The notes beneath the pieces are model-generated. The model was not told where the DNA came from. It ran no database searches and saw only the letters and a list, made by a program, of their open reading frames with translations. The translations under genes were made by a program, and so were the position numbers. Below, one piece after another: positions 16,181 through 26,426 of a DNA stretch of 64,000 nt. The DNA is taken from contig JARLGX010000035.1 of NCBI GenBank assembly GCA_031292575.1, forward strand, positions 62,001 through 126,000. Reading direction: 5' to 3'. Position 1 is the stretch's first letter. Every line of letters begins with the position of its first letter. This stretch comes from Paludibacter sp. GTDB lineage: Bacteria; Bacteroidota; Bacteroidia; Bacteroidales; Paludibacteraceae.

Positions 16181-17119
16181 ATGATGAATCTTTTGTTTCA
16201 AAATGGAGATAAACTTCCTGCTTTAGGTTTGGGTACCTGGTTGTCGAAAAAAAATGAAGTTTACGATGCCGTATTGGATGCAATCAAGGCAGGTTATCGG
16301 CACATCGATTGTGCATATATTTATGGTAATGAGGCTGAAATAGGGCAGGCATTGCAGCTCGCGTTTGACAGCGGAATGGTGAAAAGAGAGGATGTATTTA
16401 TTACTTCCAAATTGTGGAACAGCGATCATGCACCTGAACGGGTGGAAATTGCCATAAAAAAAACGCTGAAGGATTTGCAACTTGATTATCTTGATTTGTA
16501 TCTGATACATTGGCCGGTAGCTTTTAAAACCGGGCACGAACAGGCCAAAGATGCCGCTGATTTATGGTCGTACGATGAAATGCCAATTTCATTAACCTGG
16601 AAAGCGATGGAAAAACTCAAGAAAGCCGGATTGACGAAGCATATTGGAGTTTCCAACTTCAATATCCCCAAACTTCAACGGTTGATTGATAAGGAAGAAA
16701 TCAAGCCTGAAGTGAATCAGGTGGAATTACACCCTTATTTTCAGCAAAGCGAACTGGTAGGTTTTTGTAATGATAATCAAATACTTATGACAGCTTATTC
16801 TCCCTTGGGAAGCCGTCATTTAATCAAAAGCGATGCTGGTTTGACCCGCGAAGAGGTGATTATTAAAATTGCCGAAAAGCATAGTTGTACTCCGGCACAG
16901 GTTTTATTGGCCTGGGGAATGCAACGAGGAATTGCTGTTATTCCAAAGTCGGTAACACCATCTCGGATTTTGGAAAACTTTGAAGCCTTAAAAGTAAAAC
17001 TTGATGACTTAGATTATGCCGGAATAGCTTTGCTTGAGCAAAATAAACGAATTGCCACCGGTGCATTTTGCGTATTTCCCGGTGGCAGTTATTCGCTGAA
17101 AAACATCTGGAACGAGTGA
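16181..17119 (+). CDS. Aldo/keto reductase
   Basis: NADPH-dependent aldehyde/ketone reductase with a TIM-barrel fold. The catalytic tetrad is visible: D43 and Y48 (HIDCAYIYGN), Lys in ITSKLW and His in YLIHWP. The nucleotide-binding end is IAVIPKSVTPSRILENFEAL. 312 residues, closest in style to eukaryotic-like aldose reductases. A promoter box TATCTTTG (16150-16157) precedes it; the ATGs at 16181 and 16184 are equivalent. It ends 5 nt before the convergent giant gene. The physiological substrate is unknown. Confidence 0.93.
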   Translation: MMNLLFQNGDKLPALGLGTWLSKKNEVYDAVLDAIKAGYRHIDCAYIYGNEAEIGQALQLAFDSGMVKREDVFITSKLWNSDHAPERVEIAIKKTLKDLQLDYLDLYLIHWPVAFKTGHEQAKDAADLWSYDEMPISLTWKAMEKLKKAGLTKHIGVSNFNIPKLQRLIDKEEIKPEVNQVELHPYFQQSELVGFCNDNQILMTAYSPLGSRHLIKSDAGLTREEVIIKIAEKHSCTPAQVLLAWGMQRGIAVIPKSVTPSRILENFEALKVKLDDLDYAGIALLEQNKRIATGAFCVFPGGSYSLKNIWNE

Positions 17120-17124
17120 TTATT

Positions 17125-20100
17125 CTATTTTAAAATTATTTGTTTAGATACTACTGTATTTATAGTTTCCCCTTTTACAAGGTAAGTACCAATTGTTAGA
17201 TTTGTTGGTATCGTTGTTATTCCATTTGCACTAAATTGAATTTTATTAAGAACTCTCCCCGAGATGTCGTAAATAGTTAAATTACCCGCAAAATCTGTAT
17301 TGTTCTGAATAAAAATTGTTTTTTCAGAACTAAAAATTTTGATATTGCTGCTGTTGTTATTATTATCAGCAGCAGTCATTGGTAATCCTGTAGGAGTCAA
17401 GCTTGTTACTATTTCAAATCGTTTAACCGGTAGAGTACTAGGGTGTACATTGAAAGTATATTGAGTTCCACTTGTTGTTATATCGGTAGTTGTATTTTCC
17501 AGCAAATCCAGCAAATACTGATGTGTATAATATGTGGAAAGATTCTGATTGGTAAATGTAAGTGTATAAACACTGTCTTCGCCTGCAAGAAACCCAATAT
17601 AAGTTTCGTTAATATTATCCAACGCATCCACCTGATAATTTCCGGATGTTTCCATCCCGAAAATTTGTGGTGCAAGCGTGGATCCCAGTAATTTAGTTCC
17701 ATCCCAACCATTATCATAACCATGCGAACAAGTTGGAATGGTGAGTATCCACATTGTATCAGAGAATCTGGATCCGGTTACGTCAATACGAGTGTAAACA
17801 TCGCCCGATGCAGAAACTTTTTGTATTCCTCTGGTTTTTTGCATGGTTGTGTCTTTTACAGCGATGGAATTATAGTTAAATCCGAAGGTCAAATCACCCG
17901 AAGTGTTTTTTGTCATAATTAAAAAACCTTGCATTGATGCAATTTGACGTTGAATTCCACCTATGCCCGCAGCACTTCTTGGAATTGATGTGTATTGTCC
18001 TGGATAAGTGCCAAAAGATGTACCTCCTGAATTAGTACTCCAATCGGCTAAGCTACCTGTATTATAAATATAAACAGTGGCATCCATATCAGCTCCAAAA
18101 TTTAATTGCCTGATGTCTAATGCTGTAGTATAAGGATTTCCAATTAAATGTTGCCCGGGATAGGATGCCCCTGCTGTATAAGATAATTGCCCGGTAGTGT
18201 AATCAGAATTAACTAAATTACCTTGGAAAAATATAGTTGTTGGAGCAACCTGAGTAATTTCGTAGCCGGTAAATGGATCCAAAATAGAAGCGTTGGTTAG
18301 CGATGACCAGTGTGAAGGAGTGTCATTCTCGTTCATAACTCGCACATAAGAACCATCTAAAGCCGGACTTGGTGGTATGGAACTAACAGGAATACCAAAA
18401 AATTGCCATTTATAATTTGAATACTTGCCCGCAGAATAAGTTGTAGCTGCGGCTTTAGAGTACATTTCAACAGTTGCCGGAACAGGTGAATCTATCGTGT
18501 TGTGGAAGATTAAGGTTCCACTTGCTTTAGTTGGTGTAGATTCAATGATTAAACCTGAAACACCCGCATTATTGACAATAGTTCCAGTTACATTCATTTG
18601 ATTCCCAGCTGAAACAGTTAATGAATTGTTCGGGTTTATTGTCAGAACATTATTGACATTTAAGTCGGTATTTAATCTTACACCCTGAGAATTGTCAATG
18701 CATAAATTTTGTATCTGTCCGTTCAAATATTGATTTGTTTCAATAGTTTGTGCCGAAATACCTGCATAATCTACTGTTGATGAGCTAACTGTTGCGTCAA
18801 TAATTCCGTTCAATAAATTTATTGCCGAACTTCCAGCTATGGTTAGCGTGTCGGCATTGAGTTTTAGTTTCCCGTTGGAAAGTGTAAGTAAACCTTCAAC
18901 TTTTAAAGAATTTGTTAACGTTACAATGTCTGGGTTGTTAATATTTAAATTATTTACAGTGTTATAACTTGGAGTAGTTGTAAAACTTCCCGTAGATATA
19001 CCTTGAAATTCATAATTTGCGCTACTGCTAAATGTATTAGTCATGTTAATAGGGGAAACTGATCCGGAAATACCATTTGCGTTTGATGTTATTAATGTAG
19101 CACCAGGATAGACTGTAAATAATGCGGTTCCCGGCAGACCACCGGCTTGATATACCTGATAAGTTCCAAGGTCAAGCGTTCCATTCACGAAGATTGCTCC
19201 CTGATATCCGAGCTGCGAAATTCCATCGGCGCTGTTTAATGCAATGTTTGAAAGTAACTGAACTTTTTTTCCTGATGGAATTGAATATCCAACAGATGTT
19301 GCACCAACCGGATCAGCAAAACTCAGTGTTTGTGTTGCAGGTCCATTAAAGTAAATGGTTGCATTTTGGGCGCCTGCTCCACTAATTTTCATCGTTGCAT
19401 CTCCTGTTGTTTGACTAAAATTACCGGAAAGAAACATATTGGATGTCCCAGAATTTCCTTGATTAAAATCAAATATGCCACCACTTTGATTGAAGTTTCC
19501 TGTAATAATAAGGTTGTTACTTGTAGCATTATTTAAAACAAACTGACCGGATAATAAGCTGAAATTACCTGAAACTGAAATTGAAGAAAGCGCATTCTTC
19601 ATGCCTGTTCCACTAATAATCAAATTGTTGAAGTTACCGCCACTAATAGTTGTATTCGCTTTTCCATTCAGGTTAATTGTTCCGGTAGTTGTGAAAGTGC
19701 CATTGTTTGTCCAATTTCCTCCGATAGAATCTGTATATACTCCAGTATTAAAAGTTGCTCCATTATCAATAGTAAGATTGCCGCCAATCGTCATTGTTGA
19801 ATCAGCCGTGACTGTGGCTGTTCCGGTTAAAGTAAAATCACCGGCAATCGAAAATGCAGATTCAGGCATCGTTTTAATTCCACTGCCACTAAGAATCAGG
19901 TTATAAAAGCCCTGGTTTGAACCGTTTGTATTCAATACTGTTTGATCAGAACCGTTAAATTCAACGGTATTGGGTAGTAGTGCGGTATTCCAAATTCCAT
20001 TATTTGTTACAATATTTCCAATACGCATTATTGAATTTGTTCTATTTTCAAGATTAGCTCCGAGATTTATTACAAGATTGTAAAAGTTTGTTGTTCCCGA

Positions 20101-23100
20101 ATAGGTTGCTCCGTTTCCAGTAAAAGTAACTGTGCCTATGCCGGAGTTAAATGTACCAGTGTTAATCCAAGCACCCGTTGACCCTGAAATTGTGAGTGGA
20201 TTATCTCCTGAATTTAAGATGCCTCCATTTTGAATATATAAAGTTTTTAGAATTGCTCCTCCGGTTGGAATTGTTAATATATTAGGAGTGGTACTTGCAT
20301 CTGGTATTACAATATTGGCAGTACTATCGGTTAGAGATGGTACTGAATTTGGAGTCCAGTTTTTAGCATAAACCCAATCGCTACTAACACTACCATTCCA
20401 TGTAAATGTTGAAATTCCGGATGTTTCTGCCAACGAAATTTCTATATTTCCGAAAGGTACATTGTTGAAAGGAGCTATGTTTGCGTCGGAAACTCCCACC
20501 CATTCATTGGTCATATCAAAGTTCGAACGTCCTTGTTCTCCGGTTCCATTTAGGGTGCTATGAGTCCAACCCGACAATAAATTTTCAGTATTTCCATTTA
20601 ACTCGCTGTCAAGATAATGAATATTGAAATCGGCTTTTGTTCCTGTTCCGCCGCTTTGAGAAATTTCATAAATTCTTTTTATCGCTGGTTTTCCATAGTC
20701 AGGAGAAATTCCAGTAGTCCAGGTTGGTGCTGTTCCAATCTTTATTTTCAAACTCATGGTTGTTGGTAAAGTTTGACCTGTAACAACTGGAAATTTGATA
20801 TTTGTGAATTGATTCCCAAATGTATAGGATACATTAGTAGTCATGGAGGTTCTTCTCACAATTCCGGTGACATCGCCTAAACCAGTTGTTGTGGCGTTTC
20901 CACCCATGTCAAGTGTATATGCCCCCATATCCAAACTTCCTGCTGTTTCAGATGCGTTTGGACTTTGAAGATTAAGTACTCCATTTACAGTTAAATCATT
21001 TGCTGCAGAAGCTCCGGCAATATTGTTTATTGTTAAGTTATTGAAATTAATAGTCCCACTGACTGATTGTGTTGCTGTTCCGTTAAGTACCACTGTACTT
21101 GTATTTGCATTAAATGTTCCATTATTGTTTAAGTTTCCACCAATATTAATGGTAAAGTTAGATGCATCGAATGTTGTACCGGAAGCTAAAGATACATTTC
21201 CAATTAAATTCAAATCTTCGGTTGCTAAAACTTTAGCAGAACCGCTCATTGTAAAATCGCCATTAATAGTCATATCTACTGCGGGCAATGTTTTTGTACC
21301 ACTACCGCTAAGTATAAGGTTTGAGTATTGGTTCGTTGCAGGGTTTGGTACAACTACGAATTGATCTACGCCATTGTAATTAACAGTGGTTGTGCCTTGG
21401 GATGTTGTATTCCAAACTCCATTATTGTTTACAGTGCCTGCAATACCAATTACTGAGCCAGAAAGAGTTTCTAATTTTGAACCAGGATTAATTGTAATAT
21501 TGTAAAAGTTTGTAGTGCCCGAAATGGTTGCAGCAGGGTTTACGAAAATGATGGTACTGTTCGCAGGATTAAATGTTCCGTCGCTATTCCATGCGCCGTT
21601 ACTTCCATCAATAGTAAGCACTGCATTAGTAGCAGAATTTAATATTGCTCCATTTTGGATGTTAATGGTTGATATTTCTGCAGATAACGGCAGAGAAGGA
21701 CTGTATGCTGTTCCGCTGGGGATTATTACATTAGAAGTTGCAATTGGCAGAGTGGAATTAATCCAGTTGGTATTATCATTCCAATCGCTGCTGGTTACTC
21801 CGGTCCAAATGCATGAGGTCTGTGCAGAATTTGCTAATGTAAACTGCGTGCCTGTTGGAAAGGAAAAGTTTATATTACTCATTGTAATATAATTATTTGT
21901 GGCGTCATAATCGGAACGAGAGTTTTCAACTGAAGATACATTGTCAATACTATACCATGGCACTAAAGAACTTTCGGTGTTTAAATTTAACTCTGAATCA
22001 AGATAATGCATCTTAATTGTAGCTTGAGTATTCGTAGCACCGATTTCAAACATTGTATATTTACGTTGTATTGCATTTGTTTTCCAACTTGGTGCTGTCC
22101 CAATACTTAAATTAATACTCATCGATGTTGGTAACGTTCCAACGTGAGCAAAAATTATTGAAGAGTTTGGATTCCCAAATGTATATAACGTATTGGCATT
22201 AATAGCATTTCTACTTACCGTGCCTGTTACGTCACCTAATCCCGAAGTGATTGAAGTTGGTCCCATATTTAACGTGTTTGCCCCCATATCAAGGCAACCT
22301 TGTGTGGCCGAAGTATTTGCACTTTGCAAATACAATGTTCCATTTACAGTTAAATCATTTACAGATGAAACTCCTGCCGAATTATTTATAGTCAGATTGT
22401 TGTAAGTTGTGTTGCCCGTGATTGTTTGTGCTGATGTTCCGTTGAAAATAATTGATCCTGCTTCGGGATTGAAAATGCCGCTGTTTGACCAATTTCCTGC
22501 AATACTCAACGTTAATGCAGTTCCAACATCAAATGTTCCTGAACTAATTGCCAGATTTCCATTAAGAGTTAAAGTTGTAGTACTTCCACTCACATTCAGT
22601 GTTTGTCCGGTGTTACTTAAAGTGATATTATTAAATGTCTGACTGTTGCTGGTTCCGGTTATTGTTTGGTTACCACTTGCATTATTGAAATTAACAGTGC
22701 TTGTGCCCGGCACAAAAGCACCGCCGTTATTTGTCCAGTTTCCATTAACAGAATGAGTAAAAGAAGATGCATTAAAAGTCCCTGAATTCAAAATCACATT
22801 CCCTATAAAATTGATTGTATTTCCGGCATTTGCTGTTCCCGTCCCATTCATTGTAAAATCTCCTGAAACAGTCATTGCTGTTGACGGTAATGTCTTTGTT
22901 CCACTTCCGCTTAATATTAAGTTTGAATATCCGTTTGTAGAACCGTTTGGGTTTATGATTGTTTGGTCTACACCATTATATTCTACGGTATTCAAATTGT
23001 TAGCTGCATTTAAAATTCCTGTTGCAGAAAGTGATAATGTGCCGGCTATCCTCATCACATTGTTTGTTCCAAGCGATAAGTTAGCACCATCGGCCACTGT

Positions 23101-25947
23101 TACATTGTAGAAATTAGTGGGGTCAGACATTGTTGCCAATGCATTTGTAAAAATAACAGTACTTGTTCCCGGATTAAATGCTCCAAGATTATTCCATGAA
23201 CCCAAACCTCCGTTTACAGTAAGAATACTTCCTCCTCCATCATTCAAAACACCGCCTGATAGTATATTAATTGAAGCCACACTGGCAGTTGCAGGTAAAG
23301 TTGGTTGATAAACAGTTGTAGCTTTATCGGGAATAACCACCGCACTTGTTGAAGTTGGAACTCCACCTACCCAGTTGTTGGCATCATTCCAATCTGAGCT
23401 ATTGGCACCTAACCAGGTAAAATTGGGTGTTTGAGAAGTACCAAGGGTATAGTATTTACTTGGAAATGTTGTTTGTGGAGCCGTATATGTCAGCGATCTT
23501 TCTGTTACTCCCACCCATTTGTCGGTGGTGCTATAATTTGAACGTCCATGATCATCAAGTTGCAACGTTTGGCTTACATGATAATCGAACATGTCTAAAT
23601 TTCCCTCGGTAGCACTATTAAGTTCGCTTGGCAGATAATGCAGATTTAATGTTACTAAAGTGGCTGAACTTCCACCAGTTTGAATGATGTCGTAATATCG
23701 GTTTATAGCATCTGCTTTCCAGGTATGTATGGGAGTTAATACTATTTTAAAGCTAACGGAACTTGGCAAAATGCCACCGGCAGCAAGAGCTAACGTGGTG
23801 AACTGATTTCCAAAGCTATAAGGAGTATTTACCACAAAGGTTGTTCTATTTACAATTCCGGTGACATCTCCGGTTCCTGTTGTAGTGGCAGTTGCTCCCA
23901 TGAATAAAGTGTTTGTTCCCATTTCCAGACAACCTTGTGTCGCAGATGCATTTGCACTTATCAAATTTAAAATTCCATTCACAGTAACATCTCCGTTAGC
24001 TGTTTTTGAGTTTGTGCCAGTGCCACTGATTGTCAGATTGCTATAAGTTCCTGAACTTATTGTTTGAGTGGCTGGTGCTGCATAATTTACCGTAGTACCA
24101 CTTGCAGTATTCATCGTTGTAAATGAAGGAAAATTGCTGTAATTGACATTGTATGTTCCCGAAGTTAGATTAAGTATTCCAGTGGCTGTAAGTTGAAAAC
24201 TTCCATCGTTAAAAATGCTTCCGGTTACAATACTTCCAATAGTGAATGGATTTGAGCCAATATTTTTAGCAGCGTTGAGCGTAACTCCATTTGCATTTTC
24301 AATTTTCACACCTCCACTGCTTGACCATATGGAAGGAAACTCAATTCCGGTTGTTTGAGCAGCACTTCCTTTGTATTGGAGGGTTGCTGAAGCCCCATAA
24401 GTTGGAACAACAGTTGCTGTTGCAGTACCTTCCATTGAAAGAATGCCATTTACAGTTATTCCTGTTGTTGTTTTAGCACTTGTGCCTGAAAGTATGAGAT
24501 TATTATAGGTAAGTTGAGCTAAAGTTTGTGGATTTGCTGCATAATATTCTACTGTTCCTGTGTTTGCTGTAAATGTACCGCCACTACCGCTATATCCGCT
24601 GCCAAGTCTTAAAGTACTAGAACCGCCATCAAGTGTTCCATTTGTTCTTGTCCATGTGTTTGAAAATGTGTGGGTAAGTCCTACACCTAGGTTAAGTGTA
24701 CCACCATTGCCATTTAAAAATAATTGACCACCATTTACAGCTCCGGTGAAGGTGGCTGTTCCGCCGGTTTTAGTCATTGATACAGTTCCTGTTGTAGTGA
24801 ATCCAGCAATACTTTGCGAAGCCATAGTATTTGCTATAACAATATTTGAACTTCCCGCTGTAAAAGTTCCATTATTTATAAAGTTACCTCCGAAGGTTAA
24901 TTGGTTGTTGTGCGTTGCTAATTTTGCATTGTTATTGATTGTAAGTGGCACAGAAATATTAAACACTTTAGAAGCATATAAATTGATAGTTCCTGTGTTG
25001 GTTATATAAACACCACCTATTGCCACAAATGGTGTTATCCATTCGGCACCGGCATTTTTTGATGAAGAACTATTATACTGAAGGGTTGCATTTGAGCCAT
25101 AGGTTGGTGCAGCGCTAATTGTTTGGGTACCTTCCATTGATAGTATTCCATTGACTGTTATTGAAGTTGTTGTTTTAGTTCCCGAACCACCTAAAGTCAA
25201 ATTGCTATAAATGCTTGGTTTCACTGTCTGAGATCCACCCGAATAAATCACTGTATTGCCAGACGCAGCGGCATTTAAATTTGTAATTGATGTTGTGCCT
25301 AATAATGTAAGGGTACCGGTTACATCGTTAGTTAATGTTCCAGTTCCTGTTAAAGAAGTACTAACTGTGAATAATCCGGAATTCGTATAAGTGCCGTTTA
25401 TCGTAACATTGGCGATTGAAGTTATTGAACTACAATTAATTACCATCGAAGAACCTGTAAATGTATGAGAGCCTGTTAAAGCAGTAAATGTAGTTCCATT
25501 GTTTGTAAAATTATTAGAAAAGGTGAAAGTTGGTATTGCCAGCGAGTTTGTTTCATTCCATATAGCTCCGGAATTTAGTGTCGTTGAACCATTGAATGTC
25601 ATCTGGCAAGAGGTTGAATTTGTAGAACCGAAATTTATTCTTCCATTAATCAAAGTGGCTCCATTTACGACAAAAGGACGATTCATTGTTAATATAGAGC
25701 CACTGTTGATTGTTACAGATGCACAAGTTATTGTTCCAGTGCTTGTTGTAACACTTCCTGATCCAGTAGTTGCAATAATAACACCATCGGTCGATAGTGG
25801 TATTATATTTCCAACCCAGGTTGATGTTGAATTCCAGTCGCCTCCTGTAGATGTACTGGTTATTGTAGCAGCATTTAACGATGTCGAAGTCCAAAGAAGA
25901 AGAACAATTTGTAATAATTTAAAAAAAGTAGAGTTTAGAGCTTTCAT
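17125..25947 (-). CDS. Giant repetitive T9SS-secreted surface protein (2940 aa)
   Basis: Signal peptide (about 1-26) followed by a very long Ser/Thr/Asn/Gly-rich beta-helix-like region and a C-terminal T9SS type-A sorting domain (about 2865-2940: NIKIFSSEKT, LTIYDISGRVLNKI, GTYLVKGE, KQIILK). Such proteins cross the outer membrane by type IX secretion and are usually anchored to surface polysaccharide. The body is built of super-repeats. SSDWND-type segments recur near 36, 850, 1387 and 1860. A module with GDVTG, YTFGN and HYLxSELN recurs near 700, 1260 and 1710. Between them are short repeats of the GTFN/NLTI/GSGTKT kind. An adhesin or matrix role is inferred. There is no catalytic domain I recognise. 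A -7-like TATATTTG (26004-26011) lies upstream. Confidence 0.9.
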   Translation of the reverse strand: MKALNSTFFKLLQIVLLLWTSTSLNAATITSTSTGGDWNSTSTWVGNIIPLSTDGVIIATTGSGSVTTSTGTITCASVTINSGSILTMNRPFVVNGATLINGRINFGSTNSTSCQMTFNGSTTLNSGAIWNETNSLAIPTFTFSNNFTNNGTTFTALTGSHTFTGSSMVINCSSITSIANVTINGTYTNSGLFTVSTSLTGTGTLTNDVTGTLTLLGTTSITNLNAAASGNTVIYSGGSQTVKPSIYSNLTLGGSGTKTTTSITVNGILSMEGTQTISAAPTYGSNATLQYNSSSSKNAGAEWITPFVAIGGVYITNTGTINLYASKVFNISVPLTINNNAKLATHNNQLTFGGNFINNGTFTAGSSNIVIANTMASQSIAGFTTTGTVSMTKTGGTATFTGAVNGGQLFLNGNGGTLNLGVGLTHTFSNTWTRTNGTLDGGSSTLRLGSGYSGSGGTFTANTGTVEYYAANPQTLAQLTYNNLILSGTSAKTTTGITVNGILSMEGTATATVVPTYGASATLQYKGSAAQTTGIEFPSIWSSSGGVKIENANGVTLNAAKNIGSNPFTIGSIVTGSIFNDGSFQLTATGILNLTSGTYNVNYSNFPSFTTMNTASGTTVNYAAPATQTISSGTYSNLTISGTGTNSKTANGDVTVNGILNLISANASATQGCLEMGTNTLFMGATATTTGTGDVTGIVNRTTFVVNTPYSFGNQFTTLALAAGGILPSSVSFKIVLTPIHTWKADAINRYYDIIQTGGSSATLVTLNLHYLPSELNSATEGNLDMFDYHVSQTLQLDDHGRSNYSTTDKWVGVTERSLTYTAPQTTFPSKYYTLGTSQTPNFTWLGANSSDWNDANNWVGGVPTSTSAVVIPDKATTVYQPTLPATASVASINILSGGVLNDGGGSILTVNGGLGSWNNLGAFNPGTSTVIFTNALATMSDPTNFYNVTVADGANLSLGTNNVMRIAGTLSLSATGILNAANNLNTVEYNGVDQTIINPNGSTNGYSNLILSGSGTKTLPSTAMTVSGDFTMNGTGTANAGNTINFIGNVILNSGTFNASSFTHSVNGNWTNNGGAFVPGTSTVNFNNASGNQTITGTSNSQTFNNITLSNTGQTLNVSGSTTTLTLNGNLAISSGTFDVGTALTLSIAGNWSNSGIFNPEAGSIIFNGTSAQTITGNTTYNNLTINNSAGVSSVNDLTVNGTLYLQSANTSATQGCLDMGANTLNMGPTSITSGLGDVTGTVSRNAINANTLYTFGNPNSSIIFAHVGTLPTSMSINLSIGTAPSWKTNAIQRKYTMFEIGATNTQATIKMHYLDSELNLNTESSLVPWYSIDNVSSVENSRSDYDATNNYITMSNINFSFPTGTQFTLANSAQTSCIWTGVTSSDWNDNTNWINSTLPIATSNVIIPSGTAYSPSLPLSAEISTINIQNGAILNSATNAVLTIDGSNGAWNSDGTFNPANSTIIFVNPAATISGTTNFYNITINPGSKLETLSGSVIGIAGTVNNNGVWNTTSQGTTTVNYNGVDQFVVVPNPATNQYSNLILSGSGTKTLPAVDMTINGDFTMSGSAKVLATEDLNLIGNVSLASGTTFDASNFTINIGGNLNNNGTFNANTSTVVLNGTATQSVSGTINFNNLTINNIAGASAANDLTVNGVLNLQSPNASETAGSLDMGAYTLDMGGNATTTGLGDVTGIVRRTSMTTNVSYTFGNQFTNIKFPVVTGQTLPTTMSLKIKIGTAPTWTTGISPDYGKPAIKRIYEISQSGGTGTKADFNIHYLDSELNGNTENLLSGWTHSTLNGTGEQGRSNFDMTNEWVGVSDANIAPFNNVPFGNIEISLAETSGISTFTWNGSVSSDWVYAKNWTPNSVPSLTDSTANIVIPDASTTPNILTIPTGGAILKTLYIQNGGILNSGDNPLTISGSTGAWINTGTFNSGIGTVTFTGNGATYSGTTNFYNLVINLGANLENRTNSIMRIGNIVTNNGIWNTALLPNTVEFNGSDQTVLNTNGSNQGFYNLILSGSGIKTMPESAFSIAGDFTLTGTATVTADSTMTIGGNLTIDNGATFNTGVYTDSIGGNWTNNGTFTTTGTINLNGKANTTISGGNFNNLIISGTGMKNALSSISVSGNFSLLSGQFVLNNATSNNLIITGNFNQSGGIFDFNQGNSGTSNMFLSGNFSQTTGDATMKISGAGAQNATIYFNGPATQTLSFADPVGATSVGYSIPSGKKVQLLSNIALNSADGISQLGYQGAIFVNGTLDLGTYQVYQAGGLPGTALFTVYPGATLITSNANGISGSVSPINMTNTFSSSANYEFQGISTGSFTTTPSYNTVNNLNINNPDIVTLTNSLKVEGLLTLSNGKLKLNADTLTIAGSSAINLLNGIIDATVSSSTVDYAGISAQTIETNQYLNGQIQNLCIDNSQGVRLNTDLNVNNVLTINPNNSLTVSAGNQMNVTGTIVNNAGVSGLIIESTPTKASGTLIFHNTIDSPVPATVEMYSKAAATTYSAGKYSNYKWQFFGIPVSSIPPSPALDGSYVRVMNENDTPSHWSSLTNASILDPFTGYEITQVAPTTIFFQGNLVNSDYTTGQLSYTAGASYPGQHLIGNPYTTALDIRQLNFGADMDATVYIYNTGSLADWSTNSGGTSFGTYPGQYTSIPRSAAGIGGIQRQIASMQGFLIMTKNTSGDLTFGFNYNSIAVKDTTMQKTRGIQKVSASGDVYTRIDVTGSRFSDTMWILTIPTCSHGYDNGWDGTKLLGSTLAPQIFGMETSGNYQVDALDNINETYIGFLAGEDSVYTLTFTNQNLSTYYTHQYLLDLLENTTTDITTSGTQYTFNVHPSTLPVKRFEIVTSLTPTGLPMTAADNNNNSSNIKIFSSEKTIFIQNNTDFAGNLTIYDISGRVLNKIQFSANGITTIPTNLTIGTYLVKGETINTVVSKQIILK

Positions 25948-26371
25948 ATTAAAGTAGTTTTGACGATTAATAAACTAATAATCAATTCAATTTCAAAAAA
26001 AAACAAATATATCAAAATTTTGTAATGTATTGATATTTAGTGTAATGTAGTATTTTATGGAGACAATAAAGAATAAATACTACATAATTGAGTTTGTATT
26101 AAATAAAATTATACTATACAATTTGTAAGTTGAATTAATGTGTTTTGATTTATATGTAATTGTCACATATATTGATGTTTAGCATTAATGCCTTAGTAAG
26201 TTCAATCCTTATTTACCATCATGCTTTGTGGTATTTTAAATTACAGGTGTAATAAATAAAATTATTTATTTTTAAAGTTTAAGAGATTTTTCAGGTATTG
26301 TAATGCATATTAGTATAATAATTATAACAATTATATACTATAATTATTGTATATTAACTATTATACATAAT
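25948..26371. other. AT-rich intergenic region upstream of the giant surface gene
   Basis: No gene seen. It contains the probable -7 box of the surface protein gene (26004-26011, minus) and repeated TGTAATGTA-like words. The composition is more AT-rich than its neighbours, compatible with a regulatory region or relaxed DNA. Confidence 0.5.
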
Positions 26372-26405
26372 AAAATCTACGACAATTAATATTGTCGTAG
26401 ATTTT
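26372..26405 (-). terminator. Terminator after the PAS/LuxR-type regulator gene
   Basis: Perfect 15-bp stem AAAATCTACGACAAT / ATTGTCGTAGATTTT around TAAT; the minus strand continues with T-rich sequence. It lies 21 nt past the stop at 26427. Confidence 0.8.
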
Positions 26406-26426
26406 ATTCAAAAATTAAAGTTTCTT

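Noticed and set aside
19601-25957. Several plus-strand frames of 60-150 residues opposite the giant gene (for example 25499-25957)
   Set aside because: They are antisense shadows of Thr/Ser/Asn/Gly-rich repeats, which read as Val/Pro/Leu-rich frames; no start signals or domains.
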